Assembly (NCBI GenBank): GCA_964456185.1 | Contig: CAYVZZ010000006.1 | Location: 1 to 41,202, forward strand | Direction: 5' to 3' | Source of the DNA: CAYVZZ01 sp964456185 | Lineage (GTDB): Bacteria > Pseudomonadota > Gammaproteobacteria > Pseudomonadales > Alcanivoracaceae | Length of the DNA: 41,202 nucleotides | Shown: piece by piece, positions 1 to 8,159 of the stretch | Layout: every line of letters begins with the position of its first letter | How positions within the stretch are numbered: position 1 is the stretch's first letter | Translations under genes and position numbers: made by a program | Notes under the pieces: model-generated | Told to the model about the DNA's origin: nothing | What the model saw: only the letters and a program-made list of their open reading frames with translations | The model's database searches: none

Positions 1-121
1 GTGCCGCCCATCATGTCGATGTAGGCGTGGTAACCTGCATACATATAGAAACCGCTGGCTGCCAGTTATGAGGTTTGCCTGAGGGTTTATCGCATCAGCG
101 AGCTGACGGGGATTCCTTGTT
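1..121. other. Left flank, unassigned
   Basis: No gene can be assigned here. On the minus strand an open frame runs from about position 65 to the left edge (it begins after a stop at 66-68, with an ATG at 42-44) and reads as a hydrophobic, Gly/Tyr-rich peptide. It could be the first codons of a divergent gene leaving the window, but no Shine-Dalgarno sequence is visible upstream and too little is present to name it. On the plus strand, in the frame of the following gene, there are stops at 80-82 and 104-106. Confidence 0.25.
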
Positions 122-835
122 TTGTGGCTTTCTGCCTGCACAACTCCCCCCTATGTGATGGTTTCCAAGCAGGACTTGGCGGTTATTCGACAATGTTTAA
201 GTGCCCAGCAAACGAATCAGCAAGAACTCCTGCGTCAGCAGAAAGCCTTTACTCAGGTGATTAGCAAATTAAATACGACACTCTCTAAGCCCCTGTCGGT
301 CGATGTGTCTTTGAGTGATGTAGGCACGCGTCAGGTGGCTTGTGCTAATACAAGTGGTAATCCTGACTATACTGCCTCGGGACACTTGCCAGACGATAAG
401 CAAGTCGTGGGTTCGGTAGAGAAGGTTTGGTTCCCGCAGCTCAAGATTCTGATGGATGCGCGTATTGATACGGGGGCTGAAACCGCATCGCTAGACGCCA
501 GCGAGATCCAAAAATTCGAGCGCGACGGCGATACTTGGGTGCGTTTCAAGCTGCTCAATCGCACAACCCACAAGACACAAGAGTTTGAGAAGAAGGTTGA
601 TCACTGGGTGTTGATCGACAGCGCGTCTAGTAAAACGTTGGATCGTCGCCCTGTGGTTGAACTGCAAGTGGTTATTGGTGGGGTGACCCAATTTGCTGAA
701 TTTAATCTCAATAGCCGAAAGGGTCTGAACTTTCCCGTCTTGATCGGCCGTAATGTGTTGCGAGACCTTATGGTCGTTGATGTCAGCAAGAAGTTTGCGG
801 CGCCTTTGAAACGGGATGTTACTGACCATGAATAG
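122..835 (+). CDS. Retropepsin-like (RimB / 'ATP-dependent zinc protease', DUF785) lipoprotein
   Basis: This is a member of PF05618 (DUF785), the retropepsin-like aspartic protease family long annotated as ATP-dependent zinc protease. The catalytic-type motif Asp-Thr-Gly-Ala lies at residues 116-119, and the conserved IGRN segment follows near the C-terminus (about residues 208-211). Residues 17-55 are Gln-rich and probably a short coiled coil. Residues 3-6 read Leu-Ser-Ala-Cys, a good lipobox, but an in-frame stop at 104-106 leaves only a few hydrophobic codons before it. The usual positively charged start of a signal peptide is therefore absent. The TTG at 122 is preceded by GGGGA at 108-112, so it is the best visible start, with ATG 158 as an alternative that would lose the lipobox. 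The gene overlaps the next by 8 bases and belongs with the following membrane protein and ATP-grasp ligase. Family call is firm; start and localisation are not. Confidence 0.8.
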   Translation: MWLSACTTPPYVMVSKQDLAVIRQCLSAQQTNQQELLRQQKAFTQVISKLNTTLSKPLSVDVSLSDVGTRQVACANTSGNPDYTASGHLPDDKQVVGSVEKVWFPQLKILMDARIDTGAETASLDASEIQKFERDGDTWVRFKLLNRTTHKTQEFEKKVDHWVLIDSASSKTLDRRPVVELQVVIGGVTQFAEFNLNSRKGLNFPVLIGRNVLRDLMVVDVSKKFAAPLKRDVTDHE

Positions 836-2357
836 TAAAACCTCCCACTGGATTTTTTACCTCATCGTTGTTCTATTGGTGATCGCAGGAATAGGCACCG
901 CGGCATTGCGTAACCATGTGACGGGAGAACCATTGCTGCCCGGTGCACAGAAAGATGTGTGGCAAATTGAAGCGCGCATTACATTTGTAGCGGACGATGC
1001 CGTTAAGGTAGATCTGATATTGCCCGATCAATCTGGCAATTTTCGTCTTTACCACGAACAAGCCGCTTCTCAGGGCTATGGCTTTTCCATTGTGAGAAAG
1101 GCCGGACAGCGCCATGGCATTTGGACGCGTCGCCAAGCGTCCGGTCCCCAAGTGCTTTACTATGAAGCCAGCTTTATTGCCGTGCCAAACAGCGGAACTA
1201 TTGATCCTGGCCCTCCAATCAAGGTTCAGCCTGTCTTTTGGCCTGAACCTGAAGCGACAGCTGCGCGTCAGCTGCTCAATGCAGCTTTGGCGAAATCCAG
1301 TAATCCACAGAGTTTGACCCGCGAACTCGTCAAACACCTTAATGACACCAGCAATCAAGATGCTGCGTTGCTAGTCGGCTACGAGTCGAATCGTGCCGCC
1401 TTGCTGACAGCATTGCTTAATCAAGCTGGTGTCCCGGCACGTGTTGTTGAAGGACTTTATTTGGAGGATGCGCGCCGTAACCAGTCATTGACGCCGTTGG
1501 TCGAGGTGAAAGGGACAGACGGCAAACTACTGTATCAACCGATGACGGGTAAACAAGGCGTACCGGACAACCTGCTGATATGGAATACCAGTCGAAATGG
1601 CATACTCAACGTGACGGGTGGGGTGGACTCTAATGTTAGCTTCTCCATGATCCGGCGTAGCGTGCCTGCGGAACAAATTGCACAAACACAACTGAGTAAT
1701 AGCGTGTTTAATTTGCTGGGTGTCCACCTGTTGCCGATCGAAGCACAGAGCATGTTCAAAATGCTATTTCTCTTGCCCATTGGGGCGCTGATCGTCGTAT
1801 TTATGCGGCTCTTGGTCGGCATCAAAACATCTGGCACTTTCATGCCGGTGCTCATTGCTCTGGCTTTCCTGCAAACATCGCTCATCCCCGGACTAACCAG
1901 CTTTATTTTGATTGTTGCCCTGGGGTTATTATTAAGAAGTTACTTGGCGTATTTGAATTTATTGATGGTGGCGCGTATCTCGACGCTGATCGTGGTCGTT
2001 ATTACGCTCATTGCCTTTATGAGCTTGGCGGCTTACAAATTAGGACTGGGCACCAGCGTGACGGTAGTGTTCTTCCCGATGATTATTCTCGCTTGGACGA
2101 TCGAACGCATGTCGGTGCTGTGGGAAGAGGAAGGGCCGCGTGAGGTCATGGTGCAGGGTTCCGGCAGTCTGTTTGTTGCCATTATCGCCTATGGCGTAAT
2201 GAAGATTCCACTGGTGGAACATCTGAGTTTCAACTTTCCTGAGCTGAATTTGGTGTTAATTGCCCTCATGCTGATGATGGGGCAATACACTGGCTACCGG
2301 CTGTCCGAGCTGTATCGTTTTCGCGACCTCAAGCAGGAATTGATCGATGCTGATTAA
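828..2357 (+). CDS. Inactive transglutaminase fused to seven-helix membrane domain
   Basis: The protein (509 aa) has an N-terminal membrane anchor (residues about 5-26), a presumably periplasmic transglutaminase-like domain centred on residues 150-260, and a C-terminal block of hydrophobic helices from about 305 to 495. It matches the families Transglut_i_TM and 7TM_transglut. In the core the usual catalytic Cys before the AALLxALLxxAGVPARVV helix is missing (that stretch reads ESNRAALL), and the positions where active enzymes have His-Ala-Trp read Thr-Pro-Leu, so enzymatic activity is unlikely. Start: ATG 828 overlaps the stop of the protease gene by 8 bases; ATG 816, in the same frame, is an alternative. 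It overlaps the ATP-grasp gene by 11 bases. Inference: it acts as a membrane sensor or scaffold joining the periplasmic protease to the cytoplasmic ligase. The substrate is unknown. Confidence 0.85.
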   Translation: MNSKTSHWIFYLIVVLLVIAGIGTAALRNHVTGEPLLPGAQKDVWQIEARITFVADDAVKVDLILPDQSGNFRLYHEQAASQGYGFSIVRKAGQRHGIWTRRQASGPQVLYYEASFIAVPNSGTIDPGPPIKVQPVFWPEPEATAARQLLNAALAKSSNPQSLTRELVKHLNDTSNQDAALLVGYESNRAALLTALLNQAGVPARVVEGLYLEDARRNQSLTPLVEVKGTDGKLLYQPMTGKQGVPDNLLIWNTSRNGILNVTGGVDSNVSFSMIRRSVPAEQIAQTQLSNSVFNLLGVHLLPIEAQSMFKMLFLLPIGALIVVFMRLLVGIKTSGTFMPVLIALAFLQTSLIPGLTSFILIVALGLLLRSYLAYLNLLMVARISTLIVVVITLIAFMSLAAYKLGLGTSVTVVFFPMIILAWTIERMSVLWEEEGPREVMVQGSGSLFVAIIAYGVMKIPLVEHLSFNFPELNLVLIALMLMMGQYTGYRLSELYRFRDLKQELIDAD

Positions 2358-3291
2358 ACCGAGTCAGCTCGCATCACTTGGTATCCTTGGGATCAACCGA
2401 CGTAACCGCAGCTACATTGGCCGCTACAACAACCGTCGTTATTATCCCCTTGTGGATGACAAGCTGCGTACCAAAAAAATGGCGCAACAGCATGGCGTAG
2501 CCGCGCCTGCATTACGTCTGGTCATAAAATATCAATCGGGGCTGCGTGCCGCCTTGAAAAAAATGCAGCAGCTCGACAATTTTGTCGTGAAGCCTGCCAA
2601 AGGCTCAGGCGGTAAAGGCATTCTCGTCATCGAGCGGCGGCGCGGCGATGTATTTATCAAACCATCGGGCGAAGCATTGTCACTTGACGATGTTTACCGA
2701 CACATGAGTAATGTGCTGGCCGGGCTCTACTCACTCGGCGGTCAGCCTGACACGGTACTGATCGAGGACCTGGTGGTTTGCGAACCCAAGCTGGGGGCTT
2801 TTGCCTATAAAGGCGTGCCGGATATTCGCATTATTATCTTTCGAGGCTACCCGGTTATGGCAATGCTGCGGTTGCCCACGCGCGCATCGGACGGCAAGGC
2901 CAACTTACACCAAGGCGCAGTCGGGGTCGGGTTGGATATCGGCAGCGGCCGTTATGTGAACGCCGTCCAGCAGTCTTGCCAGGTCACTACCCATCCCGAT
3001 AACGACCGCGCCCTGTCAGACGTGGCCGTGGTGGATTGGCAGCGCATGCTGACCCTGGCTGCCGGCTGTTACGAACTAACCAAGTTGGGCTATATAGGTG
3101 TCGACATGGTTGTTGATCGCACTCATGGCCCACAGCTTCTGGAGCTTAACGCACGCCCTGGTTTGGCCATCCAGATAGCCAACAACGCTGGGTTAATTCC
3201 GCGATTGACGCATATTGAGGAATTGGCTAACCCGTATCAGGATGTGGCCTCGAGAGTGGCTTATGTTTGTGAGCAATTTGCGGTGATTTAA
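2347..3291 (+). CDS. ATP-grasp ligase, alpha-L-glutamate ligase-like (RimK-related)
   Basis: This is a 314-residue ATP-grasp protein of the RimK-related 'alpha-L-glutamate ligase-like' group that accompanies inactive transglutaminase/7TM genes. Visible features are the nucleotide-binding segment VVKPAKGSGGKG at residues 80-91 and the metal-binding motif ELNARPG near residue 266. Enzymes of this fold make amide bonds by an acyl-phosphate route, typically adding an amino acid to a carboxylate. Neither the acceptor nor the amino acid can be read from the sequence. There is no signal peptide, so it should be cytoplasmic. It starts inside the end of the upstream membrane-protein gene (11-base overlap), indicating translational coupling, and ends at the palindrome it shares with convergent lysA. 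Confidence 0.85.
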   Translation: MLIKPSQLASLGILGINRRNRSYIGRYNNRRYYPLVDDKLRTKKMAQQHGVAAPALRLVIKYQSGLRAALKKMQQLDNFVVKPAKGSGGKGILVIERRRGDVFIKPSGEALSLDDVYRHMSNVLAGLYSLGGQPDTVLIEDLVVCEPKLGAFAYKGVPDIRIIIFRGYPVMAMLRLPTRASDGKANLHQGAVGVGLDIGSGRYVNAVQQSCQVTTHPDNDRALSDVAVVDWQRMLTLAAGCYELTKLGYIGVDMVVDRTHGPQLLELNARPGLAIQIANNAGLIPRLTHIEELANPYQDVASRVAYVCEQFAVI

Positions 3292-3313
3292 GGAACCTCT
3301 ACAGAGGTTCCTT
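3290..3313. terminator. Perfect palindrome between converging genes, likely bidirectional terminator
   Basis: An 11-base arm (AAGGAACCTCT, 3290-3300) and its exact complement (3303-3313) are separated by two bases. It overlaps the last bases of the ATP-grasp gene and the lysA stop codon. There is no T-run on either side, so as an intrinsic terminator it would be weak. A related sequence occurs at 8009-8090, so it may instead be a copy of a small dispersed palindromic repeat. Confidence 0.55.
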
Positions 3314-4553
3314 AAGGCAGTAGCGATTCCAGTGCCAACTGGTCTTCCAGCGATTCGCGACGACGCACTTCGAATACGTCGCTGCCATCGACAAGCACCT
3401 CAGCAGGGCGATTGCGGCTATTGTAATTGCTGGCCATGGCAAACCCGTATGCACCGGCACCCATGACGGCCAAAAGGTCGTCTGGCTCAAGTGCCAGCTC
3501 TCGGTCTTTCCCGAGAAAATCACCGGTTTCACAAACCGGGCCGACCAAATCCCAGAGTCTTGTCTCACCTTGTCGTTCTGCCACCGGCAAGATACGTTGC
3601 CATGCGCTGTATAAGCTCGGACGAATGAGGTCGTTCATGGCACCATCGATAATGGCGAAGTTTTTATAGTCAGTGGGCTTGAGGTAGAGCACGCGAGTGA
3701 GAAAAACCCCCGCATTGGCCGCGATCGACCGCCCCGGCTCAATATGTACGGCCAAATCACCGGGGATGCCATTGAGCAGGGTTTGCACGTAGTCGCGTCG
3801 CGACGGTGGTGTTTCGTCTTTGTAGGTCACGCCTAGCCCGCCACCCAAATCCAGATGCTGCAGGGTAATGCCAACGTCTTTCAGACGATTGGTGAGATCG
3901 AGTAGCCGCGTCAGGGTATCGCCAAAAGGCGTGAGCTCGGTGAGCTGACTGCCGATGTGGCAATCAAGCCCGATAATACGAATATGAGCTAGCTCGGCGG
4001 CGCGCTGGTAAAGGGTAAAGGCTGTTTCGATGGGAATGCCGAATTTGTTTTCTTTCAAACCGGTTGAAATATAAGGGTGAGTCTGAGCATCGACATCGGG
4101 ATTCACCCGCAAGGCGATTGGCGCGGTCACGCCCAGCTGACCTGCGACCTGGTTGAGCTGTTCCAGTTCGGCGGCGGACTCAACGTTAAAACAATGGATG
4201 TTGGCCGTTAGTGCTTGGCGCATTTCTTCGGCCGTTTTGCCGACACCAGAAAAGGCGATTTTATCGGGGTCGCCACCGGCACGCAGCACGCGCGTCAGCT
4301 CACCGCCCGAGACAATATCGAAACCGGCACCCAGCCGGGCGAGCAAGTTAAGTACGGCTAGGTTGCTATTGGCTTTTACCGCATAACAGACTTCATGGGG
4401 GTGATCGCCAAAGGCAGCATCAAAGGCGTGGTAATGCTCGGATAAAGCAGCACGCGAGTAAACGTATAACGGTGTGCCGAATTGTTCGGCCAGTTGGCTA
4501 AGCGGCACCGATTCGACGTGCAGCTGTTGCTGTTGATAATTAAAAAAGCTCAT
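3312..4553 (-). CDS. lysA: Diaminopimelate decarboxylase
   Basis: LysA catalyses the last step of lysine synthesis, decarboxylating meso-diaminopimelate to L-lysine with PLP in the cytoplasm. At 413 residues it has the usual length. The PLP lysine is K60 in CYAVKANSN, the glycine-rich phosphate-binding loop is LDLGGGLG, and the active-site Cys lies in GPVCETGDF. The fold-III alanine-racemase-like barrel plus C-terminal beta domain is complete. Its ATG overlaps the lptM stop codon (ATGA), so it is the third gene of a coupled argH-lptM-lysA unit. In many gammaproteobacteria dapF follows lysA; here lysA is the last gene and ends against a converging gene. Confidence 0.97.
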   Translation of the reverse strand: MSFFNYQQQQLHVESVPLSQLAEQFGTPLYVYSRAALSEHYHAFDAAFGDHPHEVCYAVKANSNLAVLNLLARLGAGFDIVSGGELTRVLRAGGDPDKIAFSGVGKTAEEMRQALTANIHCFNVESAAELEQLNQVAGQLGVTAPIALRVNPDVDAQTHPYISTGLKENKFGIPIETAFTLYQRAAELAHIRIIGLDCHIGSQLTELTPFGDTLTRLLDLTNRLKDVGITLQHLDLGGGLGVTYKDETPPSRRDYVQTLLNGIPGDLAVHIEPGRSIAANAGVFLTRVLYLKPTDYKNFAIIDGAMNDLIRPSLYSAWQRILPVAERQGETRLWDLVGPVCETGDFLGKDRELALEPDDLLAVMGAGAYGFAMASNYNSRNRPAEVLVDGSDVFEVRRRESLEDQLALESLLP

Positions 4554-4696
4554 GCAGCGCTCGTGTTAGACGAAAGAGTAGACGGCATAACCAATGCCGA
4601 TGACGAGGTGGCAGTGTCGTCTTGCGGGAAATAGAGTGGTCCTTTTTGCCCGCAGGCCGACAGTAACAAGCATGTCACCAGAAGCAGCCGTTTCAT
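4550..4696 (-). CDS. lptM: LPS-assembly lipoprotein LptM (YifL-like)
   Basis: This is a 48-residue lipoprotein, too short for many gene callers. The N-terminus is a classical lipoprotein signal (MKRLLL, a hydrophobic stretch, then lipobox Leu-Ser-Ala-Cys at residues 12-15), followed directly by the family signature CGQKGPLYFP (Cys15 to Pro24). The remainder is a Ser/Thr-rich low-complexity tail. LptM of enteric bacteria binds the outer-membrane LPS translocon LptD/LptE and helps its oxidative maturation; that role is carried over by family. Its ATG overlaps the argH stop and its TGA overlaps the lysA ATG (both ATGA). The lptM-lysA pairing is widely conserved and supports the call. Confidence 0.93.
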   Translation of the reverse strand: MKRLLLVTCLLLSACGQKGPLYFPQDDTATSSSALVMPSTLSSNTSAA

Positions 4697-6090
4697 GAGG
4701 CTGACTCCAATGCCTGGCGGGCGCGCTGAATGGCATTGCGCACCTGGTTCGGGGCGGTGCCGCCGATGTGGTCGCGCGCGCTTACCGAACCTTCCAGTGT
4801 CAGCACTTCGAACACATCTTCGTCAATGTCGGCACAGAATTGGCGCAATTCATCAATGCTCATCTCGGCCAAGTCTTTCTTCTCGGCGACGCCATAAGCC
4901 ACGGCCTGACCGACAATGGCATGGGAATCACGGAAAGGAATGCCTTTGCGCACCAGATAATCGGCCAAGTCGGTGGCGGTGGCAAAGCCACGTCGTGCGG
5001 CTTCACGCATCACATCCCGGCAGGGTTCCATGGCGGGCACCATGTCGGCAAAGGCGCGCAAGCAGTTGAACAAGGTGTCGGCAGCATCAAATAGCGGCTC
5101 TTTATCTTCTTGATTGTCGTGGTTATAGGCCAGCGGCTGGCTTTTCATCAGGGTCAACAATGCAATCAAGTGACCATTAACGCGACCGGTTTTGCCCCGT
5201 ACCAGCTCGGGCACGTCGGGGTTTTTCTTTTGCGGCATAATGGACGAGCCGGTGCAGAAACGGTCGGGTAGCTGCACGAAGTTGAACTGGGCGCTGGTCC
5301 AGAGCACCATTTCTTCGCTCATGCGCGATAAGTGCATCAGCGCCGTGGCGGCCACTGCACAAAACTCGATGGCAAAATCACGGTCACTCACCGCATCGAG
5401 CGAGTTTTCGCAAACGCCGTCAAAATCAAGCAGGTCGGCCACTTGCTGACGATTGATGGGGTAGGTCGTGCCTGCCAGGGCAGCAGCACCCAAAGGCAAA
5501 TAGTTGAGGTTGCTGCGGCAACTGTGCAGGCGCGCCCGGTCACGCTTGAGCATTTCAAACCAAGCCAGCAAATGGTGCCCAAAGGTGACCGGCTGTGCCG
5601 TCTGCAAATGGGTAAAACCGGGCATGATGGTGGCCGCTTCACGGTCAGCCAAATCCAGCAGACCGTTCATCAAGCGCACCAGTTGCGCATCAATCAGGTC
5701 GATTTCATCGCGCAACCAAAGGCGCACATCGGTGGCTACCTGGTCGTTACGGCTGCGACCGGTGTGAAGTTTCTTGCCGGTAATGCCGATACGCCGGGTG
5801 AGCTCGGCTTCGATGTTCATGTGAACGTCTTCTTGCTCGACCGACCAGCTGAAACGACCGGCCTCGATATCGCCGCGAATGGCGTTGAGGCCATCGATAA
5901 TACTGTCGCGCTCGTCGCCGGTCAGCACGCCGGCGTCGGCCAACATGGTGGCATGAGCAATGGAACCACGGATATCATGGGCGTAGAGTCGTTGGTCAAA
6001 GGTGACACTGGCAGTAAATTCCTGCACGAATTGGTCTGTCGATTCGGCGAAACGGCCGCCCCATAATTTGTGATTTTGCTTCTCGGTCAT
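4693..6090 (-). CDS. argH: Argininosuccinate lyase
   Basis: ArgH splits argininosuccinate into arginine and fumarate, the last step of arginine synthesis. The 465-residue protein has the typical length and the fumarase/aspartase superfamily signature GSSIMPQKKNP, plus the conserved N-terminus LWGGRF and the HTGRSRNDQ segment. The start chosen is ATG at 6088-6090, giving MTEKQNHKLWGGRF. An upstream in-frame ATG would add 46 residues that run into the divergent algZ gene and look non-coding. The 3' end overlaps lptM by four bases. Its promoter must lie in the 117 bases shared with algZ. Confidence 0.97.
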   Translation of the reverse strand: MTEKQNHKLWGGRFAESTDQFVQEFTASVTFDQRLYAHDIRGSIAHATMLADAGVLTGDERDSIIDGLNAIRGDIEAGRFSWSVEQEDVHMNIEAELTRRIGITGKKLHTGRSRNDQVATDVRLWLRDEIDLIDAQLVRLMNGLLDLADREAATIMPGFTHLQTAQPVTFGHHLLAWFEMLKRDRARLHSCRSNLNYLPLGAAALAGTTYPINRQQVADLLDFDGVCENSLDAVSDRDFAIEFCAVAATALMHLSRMSEEMVLWTSAQFNFVQLPDRFCTGSSIMPQKKNPDVPELVRGKTGRVNGHLIALLTLMKSQPLAYNHDNQEDKEPLFDAADTLFNCLRAFADMVPAMEPCRDVMREAARRGFATATDLADYLVRKGIPFRDSHAIVGQAVAYGVAEKKDLAEMSIDELRQFCADIDEDVFEVLTLEGSVSARDHIGGTAPNQVRNAIQRARQALESAS

Positions 6091-6207
6091 GAAACTCGTC
6101 CGGTTGTGAGCAGAAGAAAAACGACAAGGGTGTAGCTTGTCAGCGCGCAGTATAACATCATGCAGTGGTGAGCCGGCAGGGCGTCGGTGCGCTAAAGGAA
6201 CAAAAAC

Positions 6208-7245
6208 ATGAATAACAAATCCGAGCATCAGTTTTTGCCCAACTTTTGCACCGGTAACACGGTGTTGGTGGTGGTCATTATCGCCGAGCTGATGGCCATC
6301 GTGCTGACATTGATGGGCGCCTATTACGAGCCGTTCCGGTTGACGACCTTAGCGCTAAATTCTTTCTTCATGCAGTGGATTGGCCTGAGTGCCGCGACGC
6401 TACTCTGCGCCTCAAGGCAGTGGCTGAACCGCTTGCCGATTGCCGTGGCAGCGGTGGCGGTAGTGCTGATTGTGGCGGTGGATACTTTAGTGCTGAGCGT
6501 GGCGGCACAAACATTGGCGAACTGGATTAACGGCGCGCCAATTTGGTACGACGTGTTCAATAGCGAAGTGATTTACGGTGTGAGCATTGCGGTGCTGCTG
6601 ACCGGCATGACCATGCGCTATTTCTATATCCAGGAAGAGCTAATGCGTCGCCGCGAGTCCGAACTGCAATCGCGTATCCAGGCGTTGCAATCGCGTATTC
6701 GGCCGCACTTTTTATTCAATAGCATGAATAGTATCGCCAGTCTGATTAGCGTCGACCCGGATGCTGCCGAGAAAGTGGTGGAGGATTTGTCACAATTATT
6801 TCGTGCCAGTCTGTCGACCAATGAGGAACAGGTTACTCTGGCACAAGAGGTGAGCCTGTGCCGTCGCTATTTATACATCGAGCAGCTGCGCCTGGGCGAC
6901 CGGCTAACCATGGACTGGCAAATTGACGAGCCGCTCTTGTCGCAGCCCATTCCACTGCTCACCTTGCAGCCACTTTTGGAAAATGCCGTTTACCACGGCA
7001 TTCAAGCGCGGCCGGAGGGCGGTGAAATTCGTATTGCCATTTATCGAGCGGATAATGAGGTGTGCATTAGCATTGCCAACCCGGTGCCGCCGGTGCGCGG
7101 GCATCACCGAGGTAACCGCATGGCGCAAGATAATATTCGCTATCGGCTGGAGGCCTTGCATGGCAAGGCCGCCAAGCTTGACGTTTCGCAGCTGTCTGGT
7201 CACTATCAAATTATTGTGCGATATCCCTACGTCGATGCGACATAA
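6208..7245 (+). CDS. algZ: LytS-type sensor histidine kinase, AlgZ/FimS-like
   Basis: This 345-residue membrane sensor pairs with the LytTR response regulator immediately downstream. Hydrophobic helices fill residues about 17-140, followed by a linker helix and the His_kinase segment RPHFLFNSMNS with the likely phospho-acceptor His167. An ATPase domain follows, with LLENAVYHGI as its N-box. The usual long glycine-rich nucleotide-lid motifs are reduced, as is common for this family. The Shine-Dalgarno AAAGGA lies just before the ATG. The argH | algZ-algR | hemC order matches the Pseudomonas locus, which supports the AlgZ/FimS name; there the system controls alginate and type IV pilus genes. 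Whether it does so here cannot be read from this window. Confidence 0.88.
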   Translation: MNNKSEHQFLPNFCTGNTVLVVVIIAELMAIVLTLMGAYYEPFRLTTLALNSFFMQWIGLSAATLLCASRQWLNRLPIAVAAVAVVLIVAVDTLVLSVAAQTLANWINGAPIWYDVFNSEVIYGVSIAVLLTGMTMRYFYIQEELMRRRESELQSRIQALQSRIRPHFLFNSMNSIASLISVDPDAAEKVVEDLSQLFRASLSTNEEQVTLAQEVSLCRRYLYIEQLRLGDRLTMDWQIDEPLLSQPIPLLTLQPLLENAVYHGIQARPEGGEIRIAIYRADNEVCISIANPVPPVRGHHRGNRMAQDNIRYRLEALHGKAAKLDVSQLSGHYQIIVRYPYVDAT

Positions 7246-7265
7246 CGATAAAAGGTAACTAAAGC

Positions 7266-7979
7266 ATGCGCGTGATGGTGTGTGATGACGAGCCTTTGGC
7301 GCGTCAGCGCTTGATTCGATTACTGGATAATCTGCCGGGTTATGACGTGGCGGGAGAGGTGGCCAACGGCCAGGCGCTGCTGGACGCCGTACAGCACGAC
7401 CGCCCCGATATTATCCTGCTGGATATCCGTATGCCGGGGCTGGATGGATTGCAGGCAGCGAAAAAACTGTGCCAACTGGGTAATCCGCCCGCTATTATTT
7501 TTTGCACCGCCTATGACCAGCATGCGCTGGAAGCCTTCAAAGTGCAGGCGCTGGATTATCTCCTGAAGCCGATCGGGCGTGACGCCTTGCAGGAAGCGCT
7601 GCAACGCGCCAGTCGTTTGGCAGCAGCACAACAAGAGGAAAATAAAGCCCGAGAATATATTAGCGCGCGTACCCATAAAGGACTGGAATTGGTGCCGCTT
7701 GCCGAAGTACGTTATTTTCGTGCCGAGCAAAAATATGTCGTCGTGCGATCTGCTGAGACAGAGGTGCTAATCGACACCAGTTTAAAAGAGCTGGAAAGCG
7801 AATTTGCCGATACCTTTTTTCGTATTCACCGCAACGCCTTGATCGCCATAGGTTATTTGGAGGGGTTGGAAACAGAAGAAGGCGGGCAACACTTGGTGCG
7901 GCTGGCTGGCATAGATGAACGTTTGGTGGTGAGTCGGCGTCATTTGGCGCCCCTGCGCAAATTGATGCAAACCCTTTGA
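7266..7979 (+). CDS. algR: LytTR-family response regulator, AlgR-like
   Basis: The protein (237 aa) has a receiver domain at residues 1-115, with acidic pocket DDE at 7-9, phospho-acceptor Asp53 in LLDIRMPGLDG and the conserved Lys101 in LLKPIG. A LytTR DNA-binding domain occupies roughly residues 135-237 and includes FFRIHRNALI. It follows the sensor kinase by 20 bases and is certainly its partner. AlgR homologues bind DNA and activate virulence or pilus genes in Pseudomonas; the local targets are not visible. No clear terminator follows; the next 180 bases hold a repeat-like palindrome. Confidence 0.93.
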   Translation: MRVMVCDDEPLARQRLIRLLDNLPGYDVAGEVANGQALLDAVQHDRPDIILLDIRMPGLDGLQAAKKLCQLGNPPAIIFCTAYDQHALEAFKVQALDYLLKPIGRDALQEALQRASRLAAAQQEENKAREYISARTHKGLELVPLAEVRYFRAEQKYVVVRSAETEVLIDTSLKELESEFADTFFRIHRNALIAIGYLEGLETEEGGQHLVRLAGIDERLVVSRRHLAPLRKLMQTL

Positions 7980-8008
7980 ACGCGCGCGCACTAACCGATA
8001 AACTCGCC

Positions 8009-8090
8009 AAGGAACCTGCTGCGTTCGCGCGCCTTGCCGGATGAATTTTATGAAGGCCTGCGGCCGCTACGACTTGTTCAGAGGTTCCCT
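8009..8090. repeat. Possible small inverted-repeat (MITE-like) relic
   Basis: GGAACCT at 8011-8017 and its complement AGGTTCC at 8082-8088 frame about 65 bases. The outer bases (AAGGAACCT on the left, CAGAGGTTCCCT on the right) closely match the arms of the palindrome at 3290-3313. The interior shows no coding sequence. The likeness to insertion-sequence termini is my impression and no exact target duplication is visible, so this is only a candidate. Confidence 0.3.
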
Positions 8091-8159
8091 ACTTGCCGCG
8101 CCGCTATGGTTGCGGCTACCATTGCGATCGATACCAACAAGAATAAACGAGGAACTCCC

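Noticed and set aside
1..66. Minus-strand open fragment reading as a hydrophobic, Gly/Tyr-rich peptide
   Set aside because: Only about 21 codons are visible, no ribosome-binding site, and no family could be recognised.
5332..6066. Long plus-strand open frame opposite argH (244 codons)
   Set aside because: It is the antisense shadow of a firmly identified argH; its product has no recognisable domain.
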